Source of the DNA: Acidimicrobiaceae bacterium TMED189
Lineage (GTDB): Bacteria > Actinomycetota > Acidimicrobiia > Actinomarinales > Actinomarinaceae
Direction of reading: 5' to 3'
DNA length: 5,802 nucleotides
Assembly: GCA_002169845.1 (NCBI GenBank)
Contig: NHIM01000009.1
Span: 31,837 to 37,638 of the forward strand
Part shown: one piece after another, positions 1-5,802 of the stretch
Layout of the letters: each line of letters begins with the position of its first letter
Position numbering within the stretch: position 1 is the first letter of the stretch
The notes under the pieces: generated by a model
The model's input: only the letters and a program-made list of their open reading frames with translations
What the model was told of the DNA's origin: nothing
Databases searched by the model: none
Position numbers and translations under genes: made by a program

Positions 1-1
1 C

Positions 2-550
2 AAAACGCAAGCAGTAGCCGAGGAACGTGACCGTTTAAGACAAGCTGAAGCTTTAATGAATGCCGTGCAGGAAGATCCTGCAGGCACAATCCAAGCTCTT
101 TCGAAATCATTTGGTGTGGACAATCCAACTCAAACGGAATCCAACATAGATGACTGGGAAGACGTTGATCCTAGTGTCGCCAGAATTGCAGCATTAGAAC
201 AAAAGATTGAATTACAAGAAGCAGCACAACGGAAACAAGACCTTGAACGACAAGTAAATGTTTTACAGGAGGAATACGGAGAATTCGACACTGACGAGCT
301 GTTAGGCCATGCGCTTAAACACAGAATCGGTAACCTCGAGGCTGCTTTTAAGCACTGGCGTTTTGATCAGACTCAAGATGCTTTATCTAAATTACAAGCT
401 GAACAAGAGATTACTGAGAAAAAACGTGATGCAGCTGTAGTCACCCCTGGGGGCTCAACTCAGGTTGGAACTGAACAATCTCCTACATCTTCTCCACCTT
501 CAAGCATTCGCGAAGCGTTTGAACGAGCAAAACAAGAACTAAGCACTTAA
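2..550 (+). CDS. Phage capsid scaffolding protein, 5'-truncated
   Basis: The reading frame is open from the first complete codon at base 2, so the gene most likely begins before the window and the ATG at 56 is an internal Met; 182 codons are visible. The product is hydrophilic, rich in Glu, Gln, Ala and Lys. It has a predicted coiled coil (about bases 170-285, with the heptad-like run ARIAALEQKIELQEAAQRK) and a second helical stretch near bases 362-430. A Pro/Ser/Thr-rich linker (TEQSPTSSPPSS) then leads to a short amphipathic C-terminal helix (IREAFERAKQEL). Long helical bodies ending in a small helix after a flexible linker are typical of scaffolds, whose C-terminus contacts the coat protein during procapsid assembly. 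Position directly before the coat gene supports this. No protease motif is visible in this part. The role is inferred from architecture and synteny; another coiled-coil head protein is possible. Confidence 0.72.
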   Translation, partial: KTQAVAEERDRLRQAEALMNAVQEDPAGTIQALSKSFGVDNPTQTESNIDDWEDVDPSVARIAALEQKIELQEAAQRKQDLERQVNVLQEEYGEFDTDELLGHALKHRIGNLEAAFKHWRFDQTQDALSKLQAEQEITEKKRDAAVVTPGGSTQVGTEQSPTSSPPSSIREAFERAKQELST

Positions 551-568
551 CCTTTTAGGAGAATGTAA

Positions 569-1516
569 ATGGCTGGTAACACCAGTTTTGATGAGATTCT
601 AACTACGACTCTCAATAACTACGTTCCTAGGCTGACTGACAACATTTTCTCTGCTCGCCCACTTTTCTATGCTTTGACCAACGGTCAAACTATGAGAACA
701 GTTAGCGGTGGCGCAAAGATTGTTGTTCCAATCATCTATAAAGCGAACGATACCGCTAAATCATATGCGGGAACAGAAACTATTGACATTACTGCCCAAA
801 CAGGCATCACAGCTGCAGAATACAGCTGGGGTCAGTACGCTTCTACTGTCACAATAAACGGTCTTGAAGAAGCCCAAAATAACGGAGAGGCTCAAATCAT
901 TGACCTCCTCGAAGGCAAAATCTTCCAGACACAAGAATCCATTATCGAGAACATGAACACCATGTTCCACGGTGATGGAACCACTAAAGCAACTGACTGG
1001 AACGGACTCGAAAACATCGTTAACGACTCCGCTCTTACAGCTAACACTCTTGGTGGAATTGACCCGTCAGCAACAGGCAACGCGTTCTGGAAGTCGCAAG
1101 CGACAACCACAACTGGTGCTTTGACTCTGGCGAAACTGGCGACACGCTACAACAGCGTAAGCGTCGGCAACGACCAGCCCACCATAATCATCTCAAAAGC
1201 AGATGACTATGAAAGCTATGAGGCTCTGTTAACCAGCAACATCCGCTACACCGATACGGACATGGCGGACGCAGGATTCCAGAATCTAATGTATAAAGGC
1301 GCTCCGTGGACCTTCGATGCAGCCACCACCGATGGTGTTGTCTACATGTTGAACACGAAGTACCTGCAACTGGTACGTCACTCGGATACCTGGTTCAAGC
1401 CAACTCCGTTTGTGCGACCAAATGACAAGGATGCTGTGTACTCACAGATCCTTTGCTATGGACAGTTGACTTGCTCAAATAGGGACCGTCAAGGTTACCT
1501 AGAGGGTGTCACCTGA
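569..1516 (+). CDS. Major capsid protein, HK97-like fold
   Basis: This 315-residue protein should form the icosahedral shell. The start is ATG 569, with AGGAGA at 557-562 six bases upstream. Features typical of HK97-fold coat proteins are an N-terminal arm (residues 1-35), a GG-containing beta segment (SGGAKIVVPIIY, about 46-57) likely in the E-loop region, and a long helix at about 109-133 that fits the P-domain spine. After this comes FHGDGT, then GLENIV and GGIDPSATGNAFWKSQ (about 146-177), a pattern common in phage coat proteins (GL..iv....GGID......W). The only cysteines are near the C-terminus (C296, C302). Length is normal for a coat protein without a fused prohead protease. Asn codons are strongly C-ending (18 AAC of 23), against 20 of 37 in the gene at 2551-4146, which fits high expression. 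The coat role is strong; the exact family is not assigned. Confidence 0.88.
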   Translation: MAGNTSFDEILTTTLNNYVPRLTDNIFSARPLFYALTNGQTMRTVSGGAKIVVPIIYKANDTAKSYAGTETIDITAQTGITAAEYSWGQYASTVTINGLEEAQNNGEAQIIDLLEGKIFQTQESIIENMNTMFHGDGTTKATDWNGLENIVNDSALTANTLGGIDPSATGNAFWKSQATTTTGALTLAKLATRYNSVSVGNDQPTIIISKADDYESYEALLTSNIRYTDTDMADAGFQNLMYKGAPWTFDAATTDGVVYMLNTKYLQLVRHSDTWFKPTPFVRPNDKDAVYSQILCYGQLTCSNRDRQGYLEGVT

Positions 1517-1532
1517 TAATTAGCTATACGGT

Positions 1533-1562
1533 GGGGGGTGGAAGCTTCGGCTTCTGCCCCCC
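1533..1562 (+). terminator. Strong hairpin with cTTCGg loop after the capsid gene; terminator or attenuator candidate
   Basis: Bases 1533-1545 pair with 1550-1562 across the tetraloop TTCG at 1546-1549. All 13 positions pair: six outer G-C pairs, two central G-T wobbles (1539/1556 and 1540/1555), then GAAGC with GCTTC. The closing C-G around TTCG gives the exceptionally stable cUUCGg RNA loop. It starts 16 bases after the coat stop codon. The downstream bases (TAATAGTTAGGAAACA) are not a T-tract, so it is not a textbook intrinsic terminator. It could cause partial termination, protect the 3' end of the coat mRNA, or mark a processing site. The wobbles make the hairpin stronger as + strand RNA than on the other strand: as G-U they pair, while on the - strand they become A-C mismatches. 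This supports action in the sense transcript. Confidence 0.75.
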
Positions 1563-1573
1563 TAATAGTTAGG
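1561..1573 (+). promoter_or_regulatory. Small inverted repeat covering the ribosome binding site of the next gene
   Basis: CCTAA (1561-1565) pairs with TTAGG (1569-1573) over a three-base loop. The right arm contains most of the Shine-Dalgarno AGGA (1571-1574) for the gene starting at 1580. The left arm shares its two C residues with the base of the large hairpin, so the two structures compete for bases 1561-1562. The stem is short and its stability in vivo is uncertain; a regulatory role is inference. Confidence 0.35.
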
Positions 1574-1574
1574 A
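1571..1574 (+). promoter_or_regulatory. Shine-Dalgarno site that fixes the start at 1580
   Basis: AGGA lies five bases before ATG 1580. The frame is also open from GTG 1538, but that codon lies within the left arm of the large hairpin and has no purine-rich site at a usable distance other than the hairpin's own G-run. ATG 1580 is therefore preferred. Confidence 0.6.
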
Positions 1575-1579
1575 AACAG

Positions 1580-1831
1580 ATGAGTCGGTCACTTCAAGTT
1601 GGATACAGCAGCAACGCTCGACCTTACGGACAACCAACAAACGATGCTCAAGGATTAACCGTTGAGTACGTCGGCGGACGCAAGGTAACTCAAGTTCCTG
1701 CTTATGCAGGCGAAGAAGAAGTTTTAGCGGCTCCTTGTCTTGCCTTAACTAAAAGCGGAGCGGCTTGCAAAGCCAAACCGCTTACAGGAACCGATTTGTG
1801 TACTTTTCATTCTGATATGACCAAGGAGTAA
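1580..1831 (+). CDS. Small phage protein with C-terminal Cys-Cys-Cys-His zinc-binding-like module
   Basis: This 83-residue protein has no assigned function. Residues 1-50 are polar and Gly/Tyr/Gln-rich with no recognisable domain. The C-terminal part carries C53, C63, C74 and H77, spaced C-x9-C-x10-C-x2-H, with the core LTKSGAACKAKP and LCTFH. Short modules of this look (C...T..G..C......G...C..H) recur in small phage and bacterial proteins and are presumed to bind zinc; that is family knowledge from memory, and the function is generally unknown. The gene lies between coat and adaptor, so a head accessory role such as decoration, connector completion or assembly factor is plausible. A non-structural nucleic-acid or protein-binding role is equally open. 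Its last codons contain the Shine-Dalgarno of the next gene, suggesting coupled translation. The start at 1580 was chosen because the alternative GTG 1538 falls in the hairpin. Confidence 0.72.
   Translation: MSRSLQVGYSSNARPYGQPTNDAQGLTVEYVGGRKVTQVPAYAGEEEVLAAPCLALTKSGAACKAKPLTGTDLCTFHSDMTKE
1823..1828 (+). promoter_or_regulatory. Shine-Dalgarno site for the GTG start at 1834
   Basis: AAGGAG lies inside the end of the upstream gene, five bases before GTG 1834. A second GTG at 1832 is in another frame and opens only a 64-codon shadow reading frame. The site therefore supports the uncommon GTG start of the adaptor gene. Confidence 0.65.
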
Positions 1832-1833
1832 GT

Positions 1834-2547
1834 GTGTTTATTGAGCAAATGCGCTCATACATCAGGAGCGTTGTCGAGATTGACAGTTCTGACATTGATG
1901 ACGCCACGCTTAATCGTTTTCTTGGTGAAGGCTACGACCAAATTGTTTACAGCGAAAAACGTTGGCCTTGGTATGAAGCCAGCACAACTTTCACTACACA
2001 AAGTGGAGTTCAAGATTATTCTTTAACGTCAATTGCCGCAACTCCCGATGCCATTACTAATGGTTTGCGAGAAATAGCTGCTCTTCGCACTGACGACATA
2101 GTTCTTACGTTCTTAGGACGCGACGCAGCAGATGTGTCCTACCCTATTGATTCTGCTGGTAGCGGCGACGCTTACTATTGGAGTTACTGGGCAGACAGCG
2201 TTCGTTTGTACCCTAAACCTTCTGGGGCAGAAACCATTTATGTGCGAGGATACAAAAATCCTTCAGCTTTTGGCTTTGGCACAGCTGACGGTGTAGCTCC
2301 TAGCGATTTTCCAGAACCATTTCACATTCTGATTGCAAACTATGGTGTTTCTCGAGCATACGATCAACAAGAAGATTTGGATATGGCTGCTGCCTACAAA
2401 TCTTTGTTTCTTTCTGAGCTTGATAACCTTCGAGCCCGTCATCTTGATTCTCCTGCTCCACAACCTTTACGGTTAAATGGACGTAGAAGTTCTCGATGGA
2501 TAGCAGAATCTTATCTTCCAGGCCGTTTACGGTATAGCTGGGAGTAA
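1834..2547 (+). CDS. Head-tail adaptor (connector) protein
   Basis: This 237-residue protein is predicted to sit under the portal and join the head to the tail. The N-terminal half has the pattern of podovirus-type adaptors: a helical start (residues 1-16), then D-DATLNRFLGEGYDQIVYSE (about 22-41) and RWPWYEA (43-49). After this comes a beta strand ending in GVQDYSLTSI (about 58-67) and LREIAALRTDD (78-88). The 'D-L-rfL-egY--i---rrWPW-e-' signature followed by 'Y-L' is shared by adaptor proteins of SU10-like and related phages; this is recognised by pattern, not by a search. A helical region at about 163-203 (FHILIANYGVSRAYDQQEDLD) follows, then a basic tail (207-237) rich in Arg. The gene uses a GTG start supported by AAGGAG. 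It is separated by two bases from the upstream gene and by three bases from the next, so all three are probably cotranslated. Confidence 0.72.
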   Translation: MFIEQMRSYIRSVVEIDSSDIDDATLNRFLGEGYDQIVYSEKRWPWYEASTTFTTQSGVQDYSLTSIAATPDAITNGLREIAALRTDDIVLTFLGRDAADVSYPIDSAGSGDAYYWSYWADSVRLYPKPSGAETIYVRGYKNPSAFGFGTADGVAPSDFPEPFHILIANYGVSRAYDQQEDLDMAAAYKSLFLSELDNLRARHLDSPAPQPLRLNGRRSSRWIAESYLPGRLRYSWE

Positions 2548-2550
2548 TGA

Positions 2551-4146
2551 ATGGCTAAGTCTAAGTCTGGTTACAAACTAGAAATGCTTCAAGATTTTAG
2601 TGGTGGTCTGAACTTGCGTTCTGACCAGTTCAATCTTGCACCTTCAGAGAGTCCTGCGATGTTAAATGTTGATGTGGACCCTCGAGGCGGCATCAAAATG
2701 CGTCTTGGTGTAAACGCTCGTAACGGAACGACGTTGAATCAAGATGTTACTGGGTTGGCACAGTTTACTCCTGATGGAGGCACTTCTCGAGTTATTTGTT
2801 CTCATGGAACTACTGTTGCCGAGTCTGCTACAGGTGATTTTACTGCGCTTTCAGGTGTGTCAGTAGCAAACGGTGATCGTTTGTATGGGCAAACAACTAA
2901 TAACAAGTTTTATGGAGTTTCGGGAGATGCTGCGTCGTTTGTTTACGATGGAACAACTGCTTCAAACCTTGCGTCAAATGTCAATGGTTCAGCAGGAAAT
3001 TACCCTATAGCTAAATACACATGTCATTGGAATAACTTTGCGTGGGTTGGTCATACTACCGAAAGTTCAACAGCTCATTCGAATCGTGTTCGTTGGTCAA
3101 AACTAGACGACCCAGAATCTTGGCAAGATTACGATTACGTTGATGTCAACGTAGGGGAACGGGGCGACGAAATTTCAGCTTTGCTTCCTTTTGCTGACAG
3201 ACTTCTTATATTCAAAACTAATAGTGTTCACGCCTTATACGGTCACACTTCTGATTCATTTCAAGTAGTTCCTTTAACTCAAGACGTTGGATCTATTTCC
3301 TTGTCTTCCCCTGTGTCTACTCCGTATGGAGTGTTTTTCTGGTACGACCGTCAAGGCGTATGGATGTACAATGGGCAACAGTTTGTGTGGGTGTTCGAAA
3401 AATTGCAGCCAGCAATTGATGATGGCAGGTTGCAGTTCAACACTGCACCACAGCTTGCTTGGTTTAAGAACCGTTTATACGTTTCTGTTGATTGGGATGA
3501 CACAAGCGGGAATAACGCTAAACGTCGAGTATTAATTTATGATCCGACGTTAGGTTCATCGGGCGCTTGGACGATGACAGATATTGATGCAAATGTTTTG
3601 TTGACATTTGCTCCACCTAACGATTCGCAAAAGCTTTTGGCAGGTTGCGAAGAAAACTCAGGTCGCGTTATTCATTTAGAACAAAATTTAGAATCAGATT
3701 TTTATGGTTCTGTTGCTTCTCATATAGACAGCTCATACACCTCAAGTTGGCTTGTGGGTGGTAACCCGATTGTTAGAAAACGTTGGGGGAAACCTCGAGT
3801 TGTTGTGAGTTCAGACAACACGGTTGCTTTGAACGCAAAACTATATGTTGATTACAACAGTTCTGATTACACGAAAGAAATGCTTTTTGGTGTTCAAACA
3901 GAATCAACGGCACCTGCTACTTGGCAGAATTCGTCAGGAACAACTGGTTCTGGAATATGGGGTCCAGCTTCTAATGCAAGCACATGGGCTGGGGAACCGA
4001 ACACTACCGTCACAAACATTGAACGTTTACCGACACTCGGAACGGCTAAAGCTATACAAGTGAAGATTGATGGTCCCACTACCAACGATGAGGCTTGGGA
4101 AGTGAATGCTATGGCGTTTACATATTTACAGAGGAGACTGCGTTAA
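2551..4146 (+). CDS. Tail hub/nozzle-type structural protein (beta-rich, stabilisation-protein-like)
   Basis: This 531-residue protein is rich in short beta strands, aromatic residues and Gly/Asp turns, with no membrane segment. The N-terminus has LQDFSGGLNLRSDQFNLAP (13-31), followed by MLNVDVDPRGGIKMRLG (37-53). This opening is common in short-tail hub, nozzle or P22 gp10-like stabilisation proteins, where it starts a beta-propeller. Further propeller-like segments are NRVRWSKLDDPESWQ (178-192), PFADRLLIFKTNSVHALYG (213-231) and GVFFWYDRQGVWMYNG (260-275). The C-terminal third (from about 390) looks like a separate beta domain ending in FTYLQRRLR. ATG 2551 is preceded by GGAG at 2541-2544; an ATG at 2547 overlapping the upstream stop reads only three codons and is not used. 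Following the adaptor, the protein probably extends the tail below it. Whether it is nozzle, hub or plug-like stabiliser cannot be settled from sequence alone. Confidence 0.65.
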   Translation: MAKSKSGYKLEMLQDFSGGLNLRSDQFNLAPSESPAMLNVDVDPRGGIKMRLGVNARNGTTLNQDVTGLAQFTPDGGTSRVICSHGTTVAESATGDFTALSGVSVANGDRLYGQTTNNKFYGVSGDAASFVYDGTTASNLASNVNGSAGNYPIAKYTCHWNNFAWVGHTTESSTAHSNRVRWSKLDDPESWQDYDYVDVNVGERGDEISALLPFADRLLIFKTNSVHALYGHTSDSFQVVPLTQDVGSISLSSPVSTPYGVFFWYDRQGVWMYNGQQFVWVFEKLQPAIDDGRLQFNTAPQLAWFKNRLYVSVDWDDTSGNNAKRRVLIYDPTLGSSGAWTMTDIDANVLLTFAPPNDSQKLLAGCEENSGRVIHLEQNLESDFYGSVASHIDSSYTSSWLVGGNPIVRKRWGKPRVVVSSDNTVALNAKLYVDYNSSDYTKEMLFGVQTESTAPATWQNSSGTTGSGIWGPASNASTWAGEPNTTVTNIERLPTLGTAKAIQVKIDGPTTNDEAWEVNAMAFTYLQRRLR

Positions 4147-5444
4147 TGGTCGATTTTGCTTATCCGCATGAAGCAACGGCAGGTCAAGCTATTGAAGCTT
4201 CGAAGCATAACGATAACTGGAATAGAGTAAAGAACTTTATTAACGGAGATCCAGGTAACCTTGCTAGTTATCCAGGGTTGTTGAGAGCAGTTGATCCTAG
4301 TGCTACGGGAACGTTGACTAGTGGGGCTATTACTTGTACGGGAACTGTTTCTCTTGGAGCAACAAACCACCTGTATCTGAACAGCACGCAACATAGCGTT
4401 ATTGGTTTGAGTACTGGTACTGACATCAACGCTGAAACCGCTGGAAGCTTCTTAAAAGATCTTGCTTATCGAGCAAACTTCTTAAGCACCTCAGCGCCAG
4501 GAGGCGTTGCTGGACCTGGCAATAACGTCCACTGGCTTTCTAACGGTGCCGACATAGCTGCCCCTGCAGCAGATGCTGGCAACTACTTCACTGAAGCCCA
4601 TCGTTATTCGGTGTACTCTCGTCGTGCTGGCGAAGGATACGCTGGAGCGGCGGAAGCCCGACCCGAGTCCGAATACCGTCTTGTAGTTAATGGTTCGATT
4701 GCGATTCGTGGCGACATTATTGGTTATTCCAACAAAAACGAGAGCGTGCCTGGAACGTCAAGCGATTACGGGCTGGGTTTAGGTACTCGTATTGATTGTC
4801 AATGGTTGAATGTTGGGGCCAACGTAGATATTGGTGGCGAGCTTCGAGTTCAAACTAGATTCGATTCTGCCAAGATTTATATGGGTAATGACTACTATGT
4901 GAGCGAAGATTACATCGAGTGGAAAGACAATCTTGACGGGTCAAGCCTTCCAGGGTTCCAATTTGTTCACAATAGCAACAAAATGTTGCAAATCTCTGAG
5001 TCAGGCGTTGTGGGTTCTGAGAAATTAGATTTGCGTGCCTATAAAGCTTCAGCAGGAGCGAGCCAAGGTGGATGGCCTACATTGTCAGGAACCACCGCAG
5101 TTATTACTACAACTGGAACTGAACAACTTGGTATTCAATCTTCGTCTATCCGTTTCAAAGAAGATGTAGAAGATCTTGGAACTGAAGAAAACTGGACAAA
5201 ACTTCGAGCGTTGAAACCTCGCGCATTTCGTTGGAACGAAGAAGTAGCAACTCAGTCAGGAATGAACTACGAAACTCAAGTTCCAGAATTAGGTTTTATT
5301 GCTGAAGAAGTACATGAAGCTGTACCAGAAGCGACTATGTATGACTGGTCTGGTGATCCGATTGTGTATCGAGATAAGTCGATGCTTGCGATGCTAGTTA
5401 AAGCAGTGCAAGACCTCGATGATCGTATGGGGGCTCTTGAATAA
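4146..5444 (+). CDS. Tail fibre/spike protein with C-terminal S74 intramolecular chaperone
   Basis: This 432-residue protein probably forms trimeric fibres that autoprocess. The N-terminal segment (AGQAIEASKHNDNWNRVKNFING, about 12-34, in two parts) resembles virion-anchoring starts of tail fibres. The middle (50-330) is Gly/Ser/Thr/Asn-rich and beta-prone with no recognised enzyme domain. The C-terminal 100 residues are a Peptidase S74 domain: S333-x4-K338 (SSIRFK) matches the Ser-Lys dyad of endosialidase-type chaperones, followed by LRALKPRAFRWNEE, LGFIAEEVHEAVPEA (382-396) and the closing helix IVYRDKSMLAMLVKAVQDL (406-424). By family knowledge, the domain drives trimerisation and cleaves itself off just before S333. 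ATG 4146 overlaps the upstream stop (TAATG) and has GAGGAG at 4131-4136. The frame is open further upstream, but that stretch lies inside the previous gene. Confidence 0.88.
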   Translation: MVDFAYPHEATAGQAIEASKHNDNWNRVKNFINGDPGNLASYPGLLRAVDPSATGTLTSGAITCTGTVSLGATNHLYLNSTQHSVIGLSTGTDINAETAGSFLKDLAYRANFLSTSAPGGVAGPGNNVHWLSNGADIAAPAADAGNYFTEAHRYSVYSRRAGEGYAGAAEARPESEYRLVVNGSIAIRGDIIGYSNKNESVPGTSSDYGLGLGTRIDCQWLNVGANVDIGGELRVQTRFDSAKIYMGNDYYVSEDYIEWKDNLDGSSLPGFQFVHNSNKMLQISESGVVGSEKLDLRAYKASAGASQGGWPTLSGTTAVITTTGTEQLGIQSSSIRFKEDVEDLGTEENWTKLRALKPRAFRWNEEVATQSGMNYETQVPELGFIAEEVHEAVPEATMYDWSGDPIVYRDKSMLAMLVKAVQDLDDRMGALE

Positions 5445-5802
5445 TGGCAACAGGGACGACGTACATCAATGATGTAGGCGGAGGAACCAACCTCATTTCC
5501 TATGCTGATGGTTTCCGTTATCAGGGAACGTGGTCTTCTGGCGTGTCGTATTCTGTTGGCGACGTTGTTGAATACAGCAACGGGTCATATGTATGTAGGT
5601 CAGCCAATTCAGGTAACACTCCTTCTTCAGGTAGCACGTATTGGCAAGTAGTTTCTAATGCGGGTACTGCTGGCGGTCCTGGGCCTGCAGGAGCTGCAGG
5701 AGCAGTAGGGCCGTTGGGTCCGATTGGTCCAGCTGGTGCAACAATTCTGTACGGTATTGGCGACCCACAAGGTGTTACTGGTGTTGATGGGGATTATTAC
5801 TT
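5444..5802 (+). CDS. Tail fibre/receptor-binding protein with CBM5/12-like and collagen-like segments, 3'-truncated
   Basis: The first 119 codons are visible and the frame is open to the window end. ATG 5444 overlaps the upstream TAA (TAATG). Only a G-run (5429-5433) precedes it, so translation probably depends on reinitiation after the upstream gene. Residues 26-70 look like a carbohydrate-binding module of the CBM5/12 type: YQGTW, then YSVGDVVEYSNGSYVC, N-x2-P and YWQVV, with W30, Y36, Y49 and W67 as likely core or ligand aromatics. Residues 74-100 are nine uninterrupted Gly-X-Y triplets, a collagen-like trimer stalk. Next comes YGIGDPQGVTGVDGDYY (103-119), a motif that often follows Gly-X-Y stalks in phage and bacterial surface fibres. 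The role is likely host-surface glycan recognition, carried by a trimeric stalk. The missing C-terminus would hold the tip. Confidence 0.8.
   Translation, partial: MATGTTYINDVGGGTNLISYADGFRYQGTWSSGVSYSVGDVVEYSNGSYVCRSANSGNTPSSGSTYWQVVSNAGTAGGPGPAGAAGAVGPLGPIGPAGATILYGIGDPQGVTGVDGDYY
5663..5743 (+). repeat. Collagen-like Gly-X-Y coding repeat, nine triplets
   Basis: Nine successive codon triplets encode GTA GGP GPA GAA GAV GPL GPI GPA GAT without a break. The DNA repeat is degenerate, with mixed Gly codons (GGT, GGC, GGG, GGA), so it is kept as a protein repeat and is not a recent nucleotide expansion. Pro occupies X or Y in five of the nine triplets. Confidence 0.85.

Noticed and set aside
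56..58. ATG as the true start of the first gene
   Set aside because: The frame is open upstream to the window edge with similar Glu/Ala/Gln/Arg-rich helical content, and no Shine-Dalgarno precedes the ATG. The gene is more likely truncated by the window.
164..176. Exact 13-base match GTTGATCCTAGTG at 164-176 and 4290-4302
   Set aside because: One 13-base match is near chance expectation for 5.8 kb, and both copies encode the same VDPS residues in unrelated genes.
761..1110. Two antisense reading frames opposite the capsid gene
   Set aside because: They are shadows of a well-supported coding gene and show no promoter, ribosome site or domain. The same applies to antisense frames near 2263, 3894 and 4143.
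1538..1579. GTG start giving a 97-residue version of the Cys/His protein
   Set aside because: The GTG and the next codons lie within the two arms and loop of the large hairpin. ATG 1580 has AGGA five bases upstream.
1832..2026. Overlapping 64-codon reading frame from GTG 1832
   Set aside because: It is a shadow of the adaptor gene in another frame, and its translation has no recognisable feature.
2547..2558. ATG overlapping the adaptor stop (TAATG)
   Set aside because: It reads only three codons before a stop. ATG 2551 opens the long frame with GGAG six bases upstream.
4095..4145. Upstream ATG giving a 449-residue form of the S74 fibre
   Set aside because: It lies inside the end of the previous gene. 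ATG 4146 has a GAGGAG at 9-base spacing and a TAATG overlap matching the next junction.

Overview
This window is a piece of the structural (virion assembly) region of a tailed phage. All genes lie on the + strand and are packed almost without gaps. The order is scaffold (5'-truncated), major capsid protein, a small Cys/His protein, head-tail adaptor, a long beta-rich tail hub/nozzle-type protein, a tail fibre with an S74 self-processing chaperone, and a second receptor-binding type fibre cut off by the window end. I saw no RNA gene, integrase, transposase, CRISPR array or bacterial housekeeping gene.

The adaptor is followed directly by the nozzle/hub-type gene and then by fibres. No tail tube, sheath, tape-measure or tail-terminator gene lies between them. 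That order fits a short-tailed (podovirus-like) virion, although genes outside the window could change this reading. Base composition is moderate and codon use is mixed. The host cannot be named from this sequence; an aquatic environmental phage is only a guess.

Region by region: 2-550 is the scaffold C-terminal part. 569-1516 is the capsid gene, with a good Shine-Dalgarno sequence and the most C-biased Asn codons of the genes compared. 1517-1579 is the only real intergenic space and holds a very strong 13-bp hairpin with a cTTCGg tetraloop, followed by a small hairpin that covers the ribosome binding site of the next gene. 1580-1831 encodes an 83-residue protein ending in a Cys-Cys-Cys-His module. 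1834-2547 is the adaptor, 2551-4146 the hub/nozzle candidate, 4146-5444 the S74 fibre, and 5444-5802 the start of a fibre with a CBM5/12-like module and a collagen-like Gly-X-Y stretch.

Together the genes would build the procapsid (scaffold and coat), attach the tail adaptor and nozzle at the portal vertex, and add trimeric fibres for host recognition. The hairpin after the coat gene probably sets the high coat-to-downstream ratio. I found no clearly new biological system. The best leads are the hairpin pair after the capsid gene, the Cys/His small protein inside the head module, and the two adjacent fibre genes of different architecture.
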